From NCBI RefSeq assembly GCF_000835495.1, contig NW_015622543.1, positions 5,320,619 to 5,384,618 on the forward strand: DNA of 64,000 nucleotides, written 5' to 3'. This DNA comes from Cladophialophora immunda (lineage: Eukaryota; Ascomycota; Eurotiomycetes; Chaetothyriales; Herpotrichiellaceae). Under the pieces are notes generated by a model that did no database searches, was not told the origin of the DNA, and saw only the letters and a list, made by a program, of their open reading frames with translations. Positions 39,614 through 51,261 of this stretch are shown here, piece by piece (the stretch's first letter is position 1; every line of letters begins with the position of its first letter). A program made the translations under genes and the position numbers.

Positions 39614-41809
39614 TCACCGCCTCCCGTAAACAATGAACTCCTGACTATCATCATCATCATCTGAGCCCCTTGGATTTCTCCTCCTGATATCTTGCTCACT
39701 ATATCGAGCATCAGATCTCTGTGGCTCATGTTTGATCTCATTCTCCGAGTCAGAAAAATGCTCAGAGTACGACGGTCTAGGATGGCTCCCACGTTTTCTA
39801 ACCCACGACGGACCGGGCCGCTCTGGACGAATGAACTCCATCCCCTCATGAGGCATTCGCTCTTCTCGATCCGCTGGGTCTGGTGCTCGGAAGAGTTTGA
39901 TCGAAGGGCCTCCGTATTCGGATTCGTAAGACGGGTTTCGAGGTCCATATTCAGATTCGTGGGACGGGTTTCGAGGTCCGTATTCAGATTCGTAAGATGA
40001 GTTTCGAGGTCCAGTAGAGGGGTCGCGACGGTGAAGAGCTCTCTCCCGCGCCAGCAAATCCATCTCGCGCTGCTGGAGAATGGCTTCCCTTCGTTCCAGA
40101 TCCGCCTCTCTTCGGGTGATGAAGTTCTCCTGTTGATGGAGGAAATGCTCACGACCGCGATCGGCCGCTGCTGATGTTCGTCCTTCGTGGGCATATGTCT
40201 GCGGTACATACTCTGTTCGTGGTATCGAGAACAGCTGTGCCCTGTGCATAGTGTATTCTGTCTTGGCCTTCTCCTTCCTCATCCTCGATCCCGGTCCAAG
40301 CGTAAGCTTGACTGGCTGCTCAGAATCGGAGTCAGGGTCAGAAGAGATATCTGAGTCGCTAAGATGTTGGCCGGCTTGAGTTCGATGCCGTGGTTCGTCC
40401 AGACCTTCCTTCAATTTAGACTCTTGATCACGCTCTGACTGAGGTGGCTTGCCGACGTAAGATGAAGTCCGACTGCGAATTTCTGCCTTATTCAGTGCTT
40501 CAGCTGCTGGAGTAGCGACACCAATGACGATATGATATCGCGATTCCATGTATGATCTGACATCCGGCTGGCCAGGCGGTGCAGATCTGATATGAGCCGT
40601 CCGGCCGTGATAAGACGATTCTTCGGCTTCTTCCTTGACCGCTCTTTCCATCTCCTTGATTGCAGTCTTGCGATCTCTCTTGATTTGTGCCCTTGCGTTA
40701 ATATAACCTCGGTATTGGGCATTCAACATCGCTGCTTTTTCGCCCTCGAAATCTTCATCCGAGTCCTCGAGGGTACCGTGATCCCGTGGAGCGTTACGCC
40801 GGCCGCGTCTTTCCGAGGTGTCCTGTCGTGGTGATCGCTCCTCGTAGCTAACTCCATCGTCACCGCCTCGAGGGGAGAGATACCCCCCGGCAAAACCAAC
40901 AGAGCTCGAACCTGAGTCACTGTCGAAGTCGTAGTCTGCTGTGACGATCTCAACGCCAGAACTGACACGAGATCTGGAACGAGCTTGAGCCTTTCGTCGA
41001 ACGAGGAACATACCGTCTGAGTCGGTATGTCCCGCTCTTGGACCAAGTGAAGACTTCCGACGTGGTGTTTTGGGGACTTTGACCGCTCCTCCTGATGAAT
41101 CGGGCTTCTTCGCTTTTCCCTTCTCTCCACCGCCGGTGATTTTCTTCGAAGCGTAATCGACGATCACATCTTCGACACCAGGCTTCATCAGGTCTTTCAA
41201 AGAGAAGCCGACATCCTTGAAAGCTACCTTTTTGCCCACAACGTCCCATTCTTCTGTCCAAGCTGGTGGTAAGGCTGTCCCTCCAGGTCCGCCAGACAGT
41301 CGAGTATTGTATGAGAGTGAGATATAAGTCAGGCTTACCAAGTAGATATTCAAACTCTGCGTCGGTATGGCAAGCTTCTCGCGCATCGGCTGCTTCTCTT
41401 GCCAAATAAAAGTCATCCTCGTCCACAGATTTCGCCCAATTGCAGCAAGTTCTTTCATCCACCTGGTCAACGAAACCCCACTCGGCTTACGCTTCCCACC
41501 GTCTTGCTCATATTCCGCTACGGCAATACTCTGGGTCTGCGCCACGAAGCCAATGAGTTCCGCCATGTTGATTTCGCACCCCTTGACAATGGCCAATAGG
41601 TCGTCACGCTGCCTCCTCGAGATCTCTCGGAGAAGACGCCTACTTTGCTTGTATCTGATCACCTTGAGACAGATGGACAGGCACTCTGCTTCGGCCTTGA
41701 GGGCGTTCCATGCTTTGGGAGCATCTGCAACGTCGCCGAGAAAATTCTTTACTCGCAGCACGAGGCTGAACACGTACTCAAAATCGCTGATTCCAAAGCC
41801 GAAACTCAT
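39614..41809 (-). CDS. Large fungal protein with helical N-terminal domain and disordered tail
   Basis: Single-exon 731 residues. Residues 1 to about 170 are helical and resemble the Fungal_N/SesA-like N-terminal domains found in fungal NLR-like and signalling proteins (MSFGFGISDFEYVFSLVLRV, then ECLSICLKVIRYK). A second module follows with WTEEWDVVGKKVAF. The remaining 450 residues are charged and low-complexity with Ser/Arg/Asp runs, a coiled-coil stretch (READLERREAILQQREMD) and three tandem YESEYGPRNPS-type repeats. No enzyme motif is visible. It could be a scaffold or an incompatibility-type protein; function unknown. Codon use looks ordinary. Confidence 0.75.
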   Translation of the reverse strand: MSFGFGISDFEYVFSLVLRVKNFLGDVADAPKAWNALKAEAECLSICLKVIRYKQSRRLLREISRRQRDDLLAIVKGCEINMAELIGFVAQTQSIAVAEYEQDGGKRKPSGVSLTRWMKELAAIGRNLWTRMTFIWQEKQPMREKLAIPTQSLNIYLVSLTYISLSYNTRLSGGPGGTALPPAWTEEWDVVGKKVAFKDVGFSLKDLMKPGVEDVIVDYASKKITGGGEKGKAKKPDSSGGAVKVPKTPRRKSSLGPRAGHTDSDGMFLVRRKAQARSRSRVSSGVEIVTADYDFDSDSGSSSVGFAGGYLSPRGGDDGVSYEERSPRQDTSERRGRRNAPRDHGTLEDSDEDFEGEKAAMLNAQYRGYINARAQIKRDRKTAIKEMERAVKEEAEESSYHGRTAHIRSAPPGQPDVRSYMESRYHIVIGVATPAAEALNKAEIRSRTSSYVGKPPQSERDQESKLKEGLDEPRHRTQAGQHLSDSDISSDPDSDSEQPVKLTLGPGSRMRKEKAKTEYTMHRAQLFSIPRTEYVPQTYAHEGRTSAAADRGREHFLHQQENFITRREADLERREAILQQREMDLLARERALHRRDPSTGPRNSSYESEYGPRNPSHESEYGPRNPSYESEYGGPSIKLFRAPDPADREERMPHEGMEFIRPERPGPSWVRKRGSHPRPSYSEHFSDSENEIKHEPQRSDARYSEQDIRRRNPRGSDDDDDSQEFIVYGRR
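39912..40010 (-). repeat. Three tandem 33-bp coding repeats
   Basis: Three nearly identical 33-bp units inside the 731-residue gene, each ending GTTTCGAGGT on the plus strand. They encode 11-residue units (consensus Y-E-S-E-Y-G-P-R-N-P-S). Repeat number probably varies between strains. Confidence 0.9.
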
Positions 41810-42624
41810 GATGGCGATGTGAAGAAAAGACTGAAAGAAGTCTCATAAGCTGCGACGATGAGCTCCATCAAAAGAGAGCAATGCTCGGGAGACTCCTAGA
41901 ACATACCAGCGACAGTCAGGCAGGTGGAGGAAATCAGATTCGTAGGACGAGAGCAGGAAATCGACACACGACCATGTGATGTGCGCACAACGGAGGATCT
42001 GCTCGCGTATCAGGCACCCTCGTTACAGTAGGTAAATGCCTTGTTCTATTCACACAGCCCTATCACCAACGACTGAATACTTGGAAAGAAGAAATCACCC
42101 CCAACGCGAATTTGGTGGGGGCGAGATTGTTATCAATAGTAATGCCCCTCTCTATCACGTGCGTTAGGCGTCCGAGCAGGGCAATGTTAACTGGTAGAGT
42201 TACGCTCCCTAGCCTGAGGCTTTAGCCTGAGGCTCAATAGCCTTGTTGTTAGATAGGGCCTTTCATTCAGCCAAGGGTGGGATGCCCTGGGGCAGGTTTG
42301 CCGGGCGAGGCAGCCTGTCCAAAACACTGAACAAGGCTGAGTTATGTCACGAGATACCACGTGATGCCCAGGAATGGAAAAACGAAACATCGGTAGGTCG
42401 ATGACGACCATATCAACATATCAACGTCCCATCCAAGACTTCCTGTTTGGGAAACACCCCGAAGAATATAGCCACGCTCATTACCTTTAGATAGCTTACA
42501 CTCCCTTTATAGCTAATTTATGTCATATACTTGACTATACTGTTTCTTCAGTTACGCGACTACCATACCTTCCTTGCGCCTTCTATACCTAGCTCATGCA
42601 GTAAAGGATCTGTGACTGAGGAGC
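41810..42624. other. Intergenic, AT-rich
   Basis: Promoter of the 731-residue gene, then an AT-rich stretch. A short direct repeat TAGCCTGAGGCT occurs twice in tandem near 42210-42236. No gene recognised. Confidence 0.4.
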
Positions 42625-43423
42625 CTAACTAGTTGAGGTGATACAGGAAGCAGCTTCGTGGAACACTTGTGCCTTGGTATCTTCATACCTTATCCTTTCC
42701 TTCTCCATATTGCCCACCCAATTCGGGTGGGCGACGTGGTGTACTTGGAGGTAAAGGTGGGTCTGAATCTGTACTTTAGCAGCCAGAAGGCTGTCGATAT
42801 CGACGATACAACCTAGGTATCTAAGTAGGCAGTTCATTTCAATACCAGGAGACTCTTGGTATTGGAGTTTCACTCTGTTATAAGTGGCGAAGTAAGGATG
42901 CTGATCATAGCTTAAGGAACAATCACCGACGGTCGTATGTGGTACCGACTGCCTTACGGAAAGGACCCAATCGGTGTTGGTACCGAGGAGAGAATGAACG
43001 GGCCCACACCTATATGGGGAGAGAATCACTGGAAGCCTGGGAGGCCCCAGAGGGAAGTCATGCCGCATTTGTAAAACCCCATACCTCACCGAGCATGAGC
43101 TGATGTGAACCATCGGTAGACGACTGAATTTCATAGTCTTCGTAGGAGAAGAGGTGCTGCATAGACTCCAGCGCAATCACTTGGTCTGGCGGCTTGAAGA
43201 AGAGACGAGCTATATCCTGCTCCTGGGTCGGACATGGAAGGCTCACAGTTAATAGACAGCCTGCTTGAACCGTGATTGTCTCGAGCCAAGCTTGACTCCA
43301 GAGCATGAGCCTATAAAATCCCCTTTCTCGTCCAATGTTTGATCTATCCGAGCTGTGCTGAGTACCAAATGTCAACAGAGTGAAATATTCCATCTCACAA
43401 GTCTCCCACCAATAGTCTTCCAA
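42625..43423 (-). CDS. Unrecognised two-exon gene model
   Basis: Two exons (43423-43090 and 43028-42625) join through a GTGAGG..CAG intron of 61 nt to a 245-residue frame beginning MEDYWWETCEMEYF. The phases fit and both halves have mixed, protein-like composition. I do not recognise a family or motif. It lies 35 bp beyond the sulfatase stop on the same strand, so it could also be the sulfatase 3' flank with chance ORFs. Transcription evidence would decide. Confidence 0.35.
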
Positions 43424-43458
43424 GTCTGTCTCTCTTCATTCGGTTGCATCCTCCCACA

Positions 43459-45257
43459 TCACAGCTTTGCAGTCAAGGCACAAGGATGAGCAGGTTCATC
43501 ACCGATCTGAGCCATTTTCATCTCTAAGAGGCGGGTCATGTCTCTCACCACCCCTTGGTAGTGAGGGTCATGGTAAACGTTGAACAACTCGAGAGGATCC
43601 TTGTCGCAGTCAAAGAGCTCCCACTCTTTCTCCCCCTCCCCGAGGGCGCTGGGTCGCGCGCCGGCGATCCCAAAGTCTTCGTTGTACCAGTAGATGAGCT
43701 TGTACCGCTGGTTCCGAACGCCGTAGTGTGCATAGGCCTGGTGGATGATGTCGTTATGCATCCAGTAGCGGTGGTAGGCGATCTGCTGCCAGGTCGGCGG
43801 CGCGGGGCCGCCGCGTAGTAAGACCCGAAAGGATGTACCTTGCATGTAGTTCGGGATCGTGACGCCTGCAAAGTCTAGCCAGGTGGGCGCAAAGTCCACG
43901 TTGCAGATGATGTCGTTGCAGATGGAACCAGGTGCGATCTCGGCTGGGTATCGGATCAGGAATGGCATCTGGAACGACTCCTCATACATAAAGCGCTTGT
44001 CGAACCACCCGTGCTCGCCGAGGAAGAATCCTTGATCGGATGTATAGATGACGATCGTTTCCGATCTCAAGGAGCCTTCTTCCTCGTGGTCTAGGCAATG
44101 TAAGAGCCGGCCCACGTTGTCATCGATAGACTGGATAGTGCGGAGGTAGCGTTGCATGTATCTCTGGAATTTGAACTCAGCGAGCTCGGCAGTAGAGCTG
44201 AAGGTGAAGATAGTGCCATCGTCCTTATCTATCAGCCGCAGGGCTCTCACGCCCTCATCGTCTGATGGGGCGGGGATTTTGCGTTCACTTGCGCCTTTCT
44301 CCTGGTGCACCTTCTCACCCACCCATCGGCCTCCGTCGGGCTGGACCAGTCCCAAGTCCTGGTAAGTCAAGTCCTCGGCGACACGCATCTTGGCCGCTTT
44401 GGCGGCCTTAGCCCGGTTTTTGTAATCGTCAGTGAATGTGTCTGGTAATCGGATAGGCTTGGTGTACAGATGCTTGTGCTTGGTGTCATATTCCCACGAG
44501 CGGTGAGGCGCTTTATGATGGCACATGAGGAAAAAGGGTCGTGTCTTATCGCGTGACCTGATCCATTGTAGAGACTTGTTCGTGATAATATCGGTAACAT
44601 AACCTGGTTCAATCTTGCTACCAGAAGGCTCGATGAACTCGGGATCCCAATAATCGCCTTGACCTGGCAAGACGGACCTATTAGACAATGAAAAAGCTAT
44701 TGTGTCAGCAACCCTCAAATAATTTTCTCTCAAAAGCCGAAACAGTCACATAGCAATTGGCAAGTAGTGTGACACATACCAATAGTCAAACCCGGACGGT
44801 TCATGGGCAGTCCCCTCTCCAAGGTGCCATTTACCCACCATGGACGTCTGATATCCACCAGTGCGCAGATGTTTCGCAACATTGGGTATGTATTTATTGA
44901 TCTAGCTCCAGCAGTTAGCATTTATAAGCTTACAACGCGAGAGCCGGCCTGGTCGTCTTAGCGGTACCAGAGGAGAATGACCACGGTACGTACATGGTTA
45001 TCAAGGGTCATGACTCCATTGACATGGTTGAAGGTTCCTGTCAGAATGGACGCCCGTGAAGGGGTACATATCGAATTAGTCACATAGCAATGGTTGAACT
45101 TCATGCCCTCGGTGGCTAGGCGGTCAATATGCGGTGTATGATTGATCCCAGCTCCGTAGCAGCTGATGGACTTGGACGCATGGTCGTCGGCCATAATAAA
45201 GATGATATTGGGCCTCGACGAGGAGGCCTTTTTCGCCCTGGGAATGTGCTCTGCCAT
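43459..45257 (-). CDS. Sulfatase (formylglycine-dependent, Cys type)
   Basis: Three exons (45257-44994, 44901-44780, 44677-43459) join to 534 residues. The catalytic motif is CTPSR at 64-68, where Cys is converted to formylglycine, inside [14 protein letters not shown]. Other family marks: metal-binding [12 protein letters not shown], second signature [14 protein letters not shown], and the C-terminal metal ligands in [17 protein letters not shown]. No signal peptide is seen ([10 protein letters not shown]), suggesting a cytosolic enzyme, as for fungal choline- and some arylsulfatases. It hydrolyses a sulfate ester, releasing sulfate; the substrate could be a sulfated sugar or aryl sulfate. 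Its neighbours, a sugar-type transporter and a Zn2Cys6 factor, suggest a small uptake-and-desulfation unit. Confidence 0.93.
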
Positions 45258-46305
45258 GATAGAAGATTGCGTTCTTTGGGCGTTGTTGTTTCTGCTCTGC
45301 TTCGTCGTCCTCCTGGTAGACCGAGGGTTTTGCTGTGTTAGTGGCTAATGTGGTGGTGGTCCTTGTTCGTATTAACTATTCTTTCTCCTTTCCCGGGAAT
45401 GTCAATAAATGAAGGACGAGACTCGGGCCGAAACCTTGGTATATGGACAGAATGACACTGGCGGTAATCAATGGTTACCACGCGAGTTGCGTGGCGACTC
45501 TTTGATTAGAGACCTCAGCATGGCTCCTTCCGCGGCCACTCCGTCCATTAGTTAAGACAGAGGTGCCCCCTTAGATAGCACTCCATTCCCCTAGTTCTGG
45601 TCATCCACATTGTCCACAAAATCTCTCACCACGGGGCTCGACGGCCGCATGGCGGGATGGAGATGGACGATCTGGATCAGAATAAGCGTGTCGCGGCTGT
45701 CGGTCCTCAGTGCACTTGATTGGCCTTCCTCCTCGGATTAATTCGACCGTTCCAGCCTGACCACCAAATTGTCGGTGGAGAACATGTCAGCGTTGGATGA
45801 AAGCAAGTCATATCGCACCGGTGCCGACTTCCGTCTCCACCCAAGTTAAGATGTGCCGAGAACTAAAGGTTCGTCCGTCACAAACACGGGGGGACTCATT
45901 CTCTTACTGCAGTAAATCGAGTGCCTCGTACAGCAGCAGGTCTTAGCTCTGTGTGTATGGAGTATCTTTCATGAGGGTTGGCCACTCAAGTACCCAGCTC
46001 CATTAGCGGAGACAGGAGAAGCATAACTTTGTTTAGAAGTAGTAACCATGAGAAAGGAAATTGATTTGTGCAAAAACGTATGTTCCAGAGCAATCCTCCG
46101 TGCTAAGCGGTAAACTTGACTCAATTTCAACAGTTATCTGCACAACACAAGATGCCCCCGATGCGACTGAGATCTGAGATATGCACAGGACTTCCCAATG
46201 GTGGCAAACTTCTGACTCCTCGACGAAACTGTCGGCCGGAAATCTTGTTTGGAGGTTCCCAACGTGGCCATTTTTCGTTTCTGTCGAATTGGCTTACAGC
46301 CATAT
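45258..46305. other. Intergenic, sulfatase promoter and transporter-2 3' side
   Basis: No gene recognised in about 1 kb; the sulfatase promoter lies at the left. Confidence 0.45.
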
Positions 46306-48312
46306 TTATGCTTCCTTGAGCTCCACTGAAGCTTTATCATCTTGCCTGAGCTGCTGGTGCACTTGCTTCCGCACGTTCTCAAAATCAATAGCCTGACTAG
46401 AATTGAACACTTAAAAGAAGAAACGTTAGTTTGTAATCGATGCCGAAATTTCACTAGGGGGCACCATGGAGTCTTACCGATTTCCATCTCTTCCAGAGAT
46501 TTTCCTTTGGTCTAATTCATCATTTCGTCAGCTTATTAGGCCCCTTTGTGGAGTGAATCGCAACCCGAGAGCAGCTCGACCACTCACCTCTTTGATGAAG
46601 AACCAGGAATACACAACCAAAGACCAATTGAAGATGGCGAACATTAAGAATGTCCTCCAACCCAGGTTGTTGACCGCATGAGGGGTGATCTGCGAGAAGA
46701 CGAAGTTGAAAAGCCACTGAGTCGCCGTACCAATTGCGATTCCGCCTTCACGGAGACGAGTGGGGAAGATCTCGCTCATGTAAAGCTAAACACGATATAT
46801 CAGTTTTGGTTGGGATCGGGGAAAGAAAGCACATGCTCACCCAAGAGACAGGGCCCCAGGAGCAGTTGTAGGTCACTAGATATAGTGGTCAGATTACCAT
46901 TGCTTCGCCAGAGGGGGTGCATCAAAGGTGTACTCACTAGCTTCGAGGTAGATCATAGTTAGAGACGCAACCGCTGTGCTCGTCAGGCCAACGTCGGCCT
47001 TGGGTGGGTGAGTGACGGTAAGGATGGCTATTATAAGCATATATGCGCCCATCAAAAAAGCACCCAGAAGAAGTGAACCCTTTCGGCCGATCCTCTCAAC
47101 CAAGAATAACAGAAAGAAAAGGCACGAGACCACTTTGACAACGCCGAAGAAGCCGCTGATCAAAAGGGCTTGATTTCCGGCGCCGACGGCCGTGAACACC
47201 TGAGGAGCAACTAGAAGATCATGTCTCAGTGGAAGTGTCCAAGAAAAAGGCAAGTAGGCGGGAAACTTACAATATGCAAGAGAGGTGTTGCCAGTTAATT
47301 GCACGCCTGTTCATCAGATTTGTTAGAAAGATGGTGTGATCGCCTAATGGAAACGATAGAAGGAATAGTTACCGATCTGGAGAGTGATGACAATGAAAAC
47401 ACGATAGCGGTTGGCAGGTAGCAGGAACTCTTTCCAGGTGAGACCCTCGGTGACACGCTCTTCTTCTCGGATCCCGGCGACGATTTCGGCGAACCTGTGA
47501 TACCCAACGTCAGCAACCTCTCACATCCAACGGTTTTCATCCAAGAGACAACGCACTCTTCTTTCGTTTCGACCGAGTCCTCCCCTCGTACCCAGACAAG
47601 AGAAGCCATCGCATCTTCGTGACGGCCCCGCTTCGCAAGCCACCTCACACTTTCTTTGGTGAGAAGCATACCGAGCCCGAGGAGGCCGCCAGGAACCAGC
47701 TGCAACCCAATGGGTATCCTCCACTGCTTTGTAGATGGCGCCAGATCTTGCGATACCCCGTAGTCGACCCAGTACGAGGTCATGACGCCTAGGGTGAAAA
47801 AGAACTGGAACATGCTTCCCAGCGATCCACGAATGTGTTTCGGGGCCATTTCTGCGCTGTACATGGGGATGATTACGGTGGCCATGCCGACACCAACACC
47901 ACTGATGGTCCTTCCCGCGTAGAACGCGCCCAGGCCGCCGACTTTGATTAGTTGGAGAATGCAGCCGATACAAAAGATCACGGACGCAAGAGCAATTGAC
48001 CAGCGACGACCGAAGCGCGCCGTAAACGGCCACACAAAAAAGCAGGCAAAAAAGGCTGAGAAACAGACGCCAAGTCAGCAACAATACCCACGGGTCCGGA
48101 GGAGTAAAAGGGCACTGACCGCCGGCTTGCAGAAGACTGGCTGCGTTGGAACTGACGGTGGATTTGTGTTTGGCCGAATACTTCATATCGGTTTGGAACG
48201 ATTTGAGCGTGAGGATGCCGCCCACAATACCAGTGTCATAGGCAAACAGGAATGAGCCGATGCAGCTCAAAGCTACAAGATATATGGCTCTGAAATTGCC
48301 GAGCTTCGACAT
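46306..48312 (-). CDS. MFS sugar transporter (transporter 2)
   Basis: Nine exons (48312-48120, 48055-47557, 47494-47373, 47306-47271, 47210-46938, 46875-46841, 46785-46588, 46511-46478, 46409-46306) join to 497 residues. Sugar-porter signatures: SFLFAYDTGIVGG in span 1, ARFGRRWSIA, IPMYSAEMAPKHIRG, VQLTGNTSLAYFAPQVF, VERIGRKGS, YMSEIFPTRLREGG and the C-terminal TKGKSLEEME. It is a 12-span plasma-membrane proton symporter by family, of the hexose/quinate type. All introns are GT..AG. It is divergent from the dual zinc-cluster regulator across a 621-bp shared promoter and lies beside the sulfatase. Confidence 0.93.
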
Positions 48313-48933
48313 CTTGGACGAGTTCCTTAGATGAACGACGTGGAAGCAGTAAACAGTAGTGGGGATGAGGCAGTCAATGTCGGGTAGAGAGGTGAGGAGG
48401 GTCCGAGATCCAAATATCGAGATGTCCTCCTAGTTATATACTCTGATGTGACACTAACCATGGTCAGCGACCGCAGGGTGTGTCCCTTGACTTTCTGGGA
48501 GGCTCGTCTGACCAGACAAGTTTCCAATTTGATCGCGGGGTTTCGGCATTTTGATGGAGGTCTCGTTCTTTCTGCGAACGGCGAATCGCTACAATAGGCA
48601 GCGTTCGGCTGGGCTGGCAGATCCGGGGTTGGGCTAAGGTCTCCAGAGAAGGAGGAGGATGCATAAGAGACACTCTCCTAACCTCCTCGCCGCTTAGCAT
48701 GTGGGCTTTCTGAGAAATGGATATTGGGGTTCGAGTGCCGAGCAGCGGCGGGGCGAGTAGAGGGTGGCCTCAACCCACCACGGCTCTCGGTCGCTGTATA
48801 TATTGATTCGTCCTCCACCTCGACGAAATTCCAACCCCCTCCCTGTGCGTTGACTTACTTCCATTCCCAACTAGAAACCTCTCTTTTTGCCAATTAGCTC
48901 CACCTATCACACCGCTAACTCTCCGGGGTATTG
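48313..48933. promoter_or_regulatory. Divergent promoter transporter 2 / dual-cluster regulator
   Basis: Shared 5' region; a TATATATT run lies near 48797 on the regulator side. Coordinated control is likely. Confidence 0.35.
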
Positions 48934-51261
48934 ATGCCGGGGCATCTGGACAAATCCGCGAGGGTGAGGTCGACTTGCACGCAATGCAGGGTTAGAAAGG
49001 TGTGTCTCTAGTCCAAACACCCCCTTTCGGATGCCGTCGACGCCACGATGTACATCCTACAATCTCATCTTTTACTCTCTGAGGGCTAAAGTGCTGTCTC
49101 CAGGTCAGGTGCGATGGCACCCATCCAGTTTGCCACCCCTGCAACCGCCTGCATTTTGAATGCTCCTTTCAGCAAAGCTACCTCCCGGCGAGCCTTCGTA
49201 CGTTACCTTTGCCAGCTCGCCAACGTCGGACACAGGCTTGCCTCACCTGTAGAGGTCTGAAGATTAGGTGCCTTGGAGAGACACCGGCATGCTTGACCTG
49301 TGTGCGCCGTAACCAAGAATGTGTCTACCCGACCAATACAAAAGCCCAAGGCCATGCCACGGCTACGAGTGCATCCACAACCAATGTCGGTTCTGCGGCT
49401 AGTCCAGGCCCTCCCGCGGACCATGTTCAATCAACATCACCTCTATCTTACAGGGAAATCGATGAAAATGTACTTGTATCTCCAGGAGTGGCAGGATCGC
49501 TGTCGCCCTCATCCGACATGGTCGCTGAACTTGTCGCTGAATTCTTCCACTGGCTCTACCCTCTTCCCTCCTACGCCTTTTTCCACAAAGCAACCATTGT
49601 CAAGAGGTGTAATGAGGCGACGATAGATGAGTCAGTGAAGCTTTCCCTATGCGCAATTACAGCCCAGCAACTGGGCAAGGTCTCTTTGCCTAGCACTGCC
49701 TGGGTCGAGAAGGCCCAAAACTTGATTTTTCAGAACCTCGAGCGACCTTCCATCTTCCACTTGCAGACACTGTTGCTGCTGATCCGCTATCGCGCAAGCG
49801 CAGGACAGTTCCCCACTGCATTCATGCTGTCTGGCCTCGCTGCGAGACTGGCAATGGCTCTTCGACTCAACTACGAGCGGTCGGACGTTGGCGCAGTTGC
49901 ACAAGAAGTGCGTCGTCGGACCTTTTGGTCTCTATATCTTCTGGAGGACATCTTTTGTGTCGGATTGAAGGAGTTCGAGCTTTGCAGGCCAGACATTATC
50001 CAGCTCCAGCTTCCTTGCGAGGACGTCGACTTTGAGAATGAACGTTCCGTAACTACCGGCTCTTTGAGATCCGACGGTGGGCGAGACTCCGAAACTATCA
50101 GCGACCGTGGCCAGTTCCTTAGGTTAGCTTATACCCGTCGTGCCATTATGAGGTAACTCCACCCCGTATCCTGACAAAGCTTCACACCTCACGAGATGAA
50201 TAGATTGAATCGACGCGTATATCTCAATGAAATAGATGCTCCAGAGCTTATCAGCTGCGTTCGAAACTTCGAGACCGCGTTGCAGCAGTACCAGACACAA
50301 ATCCGTCCATTCGGTCAATATGCCCCAGACCAGCCCGTCCCGTATCAAGTACAACCTCAGACCGTGATGTGCTATATGTCAGTACATCAGTGCTATTGCG
50401 ACCTATATCGCATCTTCCTGACCGGATATACGGACGCCGCTCCACAAGTCGCTATCCAGGCGGTGGGAGTCACAGACAGAGCCATGATGGGCACCAAATG
50501 CTTGGAGAATGCCGAGAAAATCGTCCAAATCTTGATTGACTTCAACGAACAGAACGACAGACTACAGTTGCTAGACTCCGACGCCGCCGTCTGTGCATAT
50601 CATGGCACTCGGTTGGTACTGTTCGGATCGTTCTCTCACAGAGGCAATTTCAGACTCGGCATGCAACTAGCTATCAGTCGAGCAAAAGCCTGTTTGGATA
50701 TCTTATCTCGCATGTTTGTGCTCTCGCACAGCGTGAAGCCTATGGTGGGTCTCACAAAGTTCAAATTCTAAGAAAAAAACAACGCCCGCTGACTACGAGT
50801 AGCTCAACGATCTCGGTGCTCTCATTCAGCGCTACGAGACTTCTCTGACTCTCTCATCTAAATTCTCAGTCTCTGAACAAGAGAACAATGCGCGGCCCAG
50901 AAGGGAAGTCTCGGAGCACGCTAGAGCCCGGCAGAGATTGTCTGTCCACAGTCTTTTGCTGCAAGCAGGCTTCGTCGACGACAGCCAAGAGACTGCTGAA
51001 TCTTTCGCCCAAGGAGACGGCCAGTTCTCCACAGGGAAGTCTCTGGAAAGTGCTGTGGACTGGGAAGAGCTAGGGGGCAGGCAGGCCAGTGGCCAAGCCT
51101 TCCACGGCGGAATGACTTCGCCTGAGCCGTTACTGCTGTCTCTCGATCTGTTCCCGGAGCTGCAGCAAGGGAACACTAAACTACTCTTCAACGCATGGAT
51201 GGGCTTTCCTGGCCCTGACGAACTCTCGGGATTTGGAAACACTTTTGACGATGAATTTTAG
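48934..51261 (+). CDS. Transcription factor with two tandem Zn2Cys6 clusters
   Basis: Four exons (48934-48999, 49104-50152, 50204-50744, 50803-51261) join to 704 residues. Two complete binuclear clusters follow each other: Cys15-x2-Cys18-x6-Cys25-x6-Cys32-x2-Cys35-x6-Cys42, and Cys68-x2-Cys71-x6-Cys78-x6-Cys85-x2-Cys88-x6-Cys95. The first is split by a 104-nt GT..AG intron after CRVRK. A model starting in exon 2 would show only the second cluster. Downstream is a fungal_trans-type regulatory domain (FFHWLYPLPSYAFFHKATIV, LSGLAARLAMALRLNYERS, EVRRRTFWSLYLLED). The acidic end may be an activation region. It is a nuclear regulator that probably controls the divergent transporter and the sulfatase. 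Confidence 0.9.

Noticed and set aside
39388..40209. 273-codon minus-strand ORF over the end of the 731-residue gene
   Set aside because: It is an alternate frame of the repeat-rich tail; composition reflects the tandem repeats.
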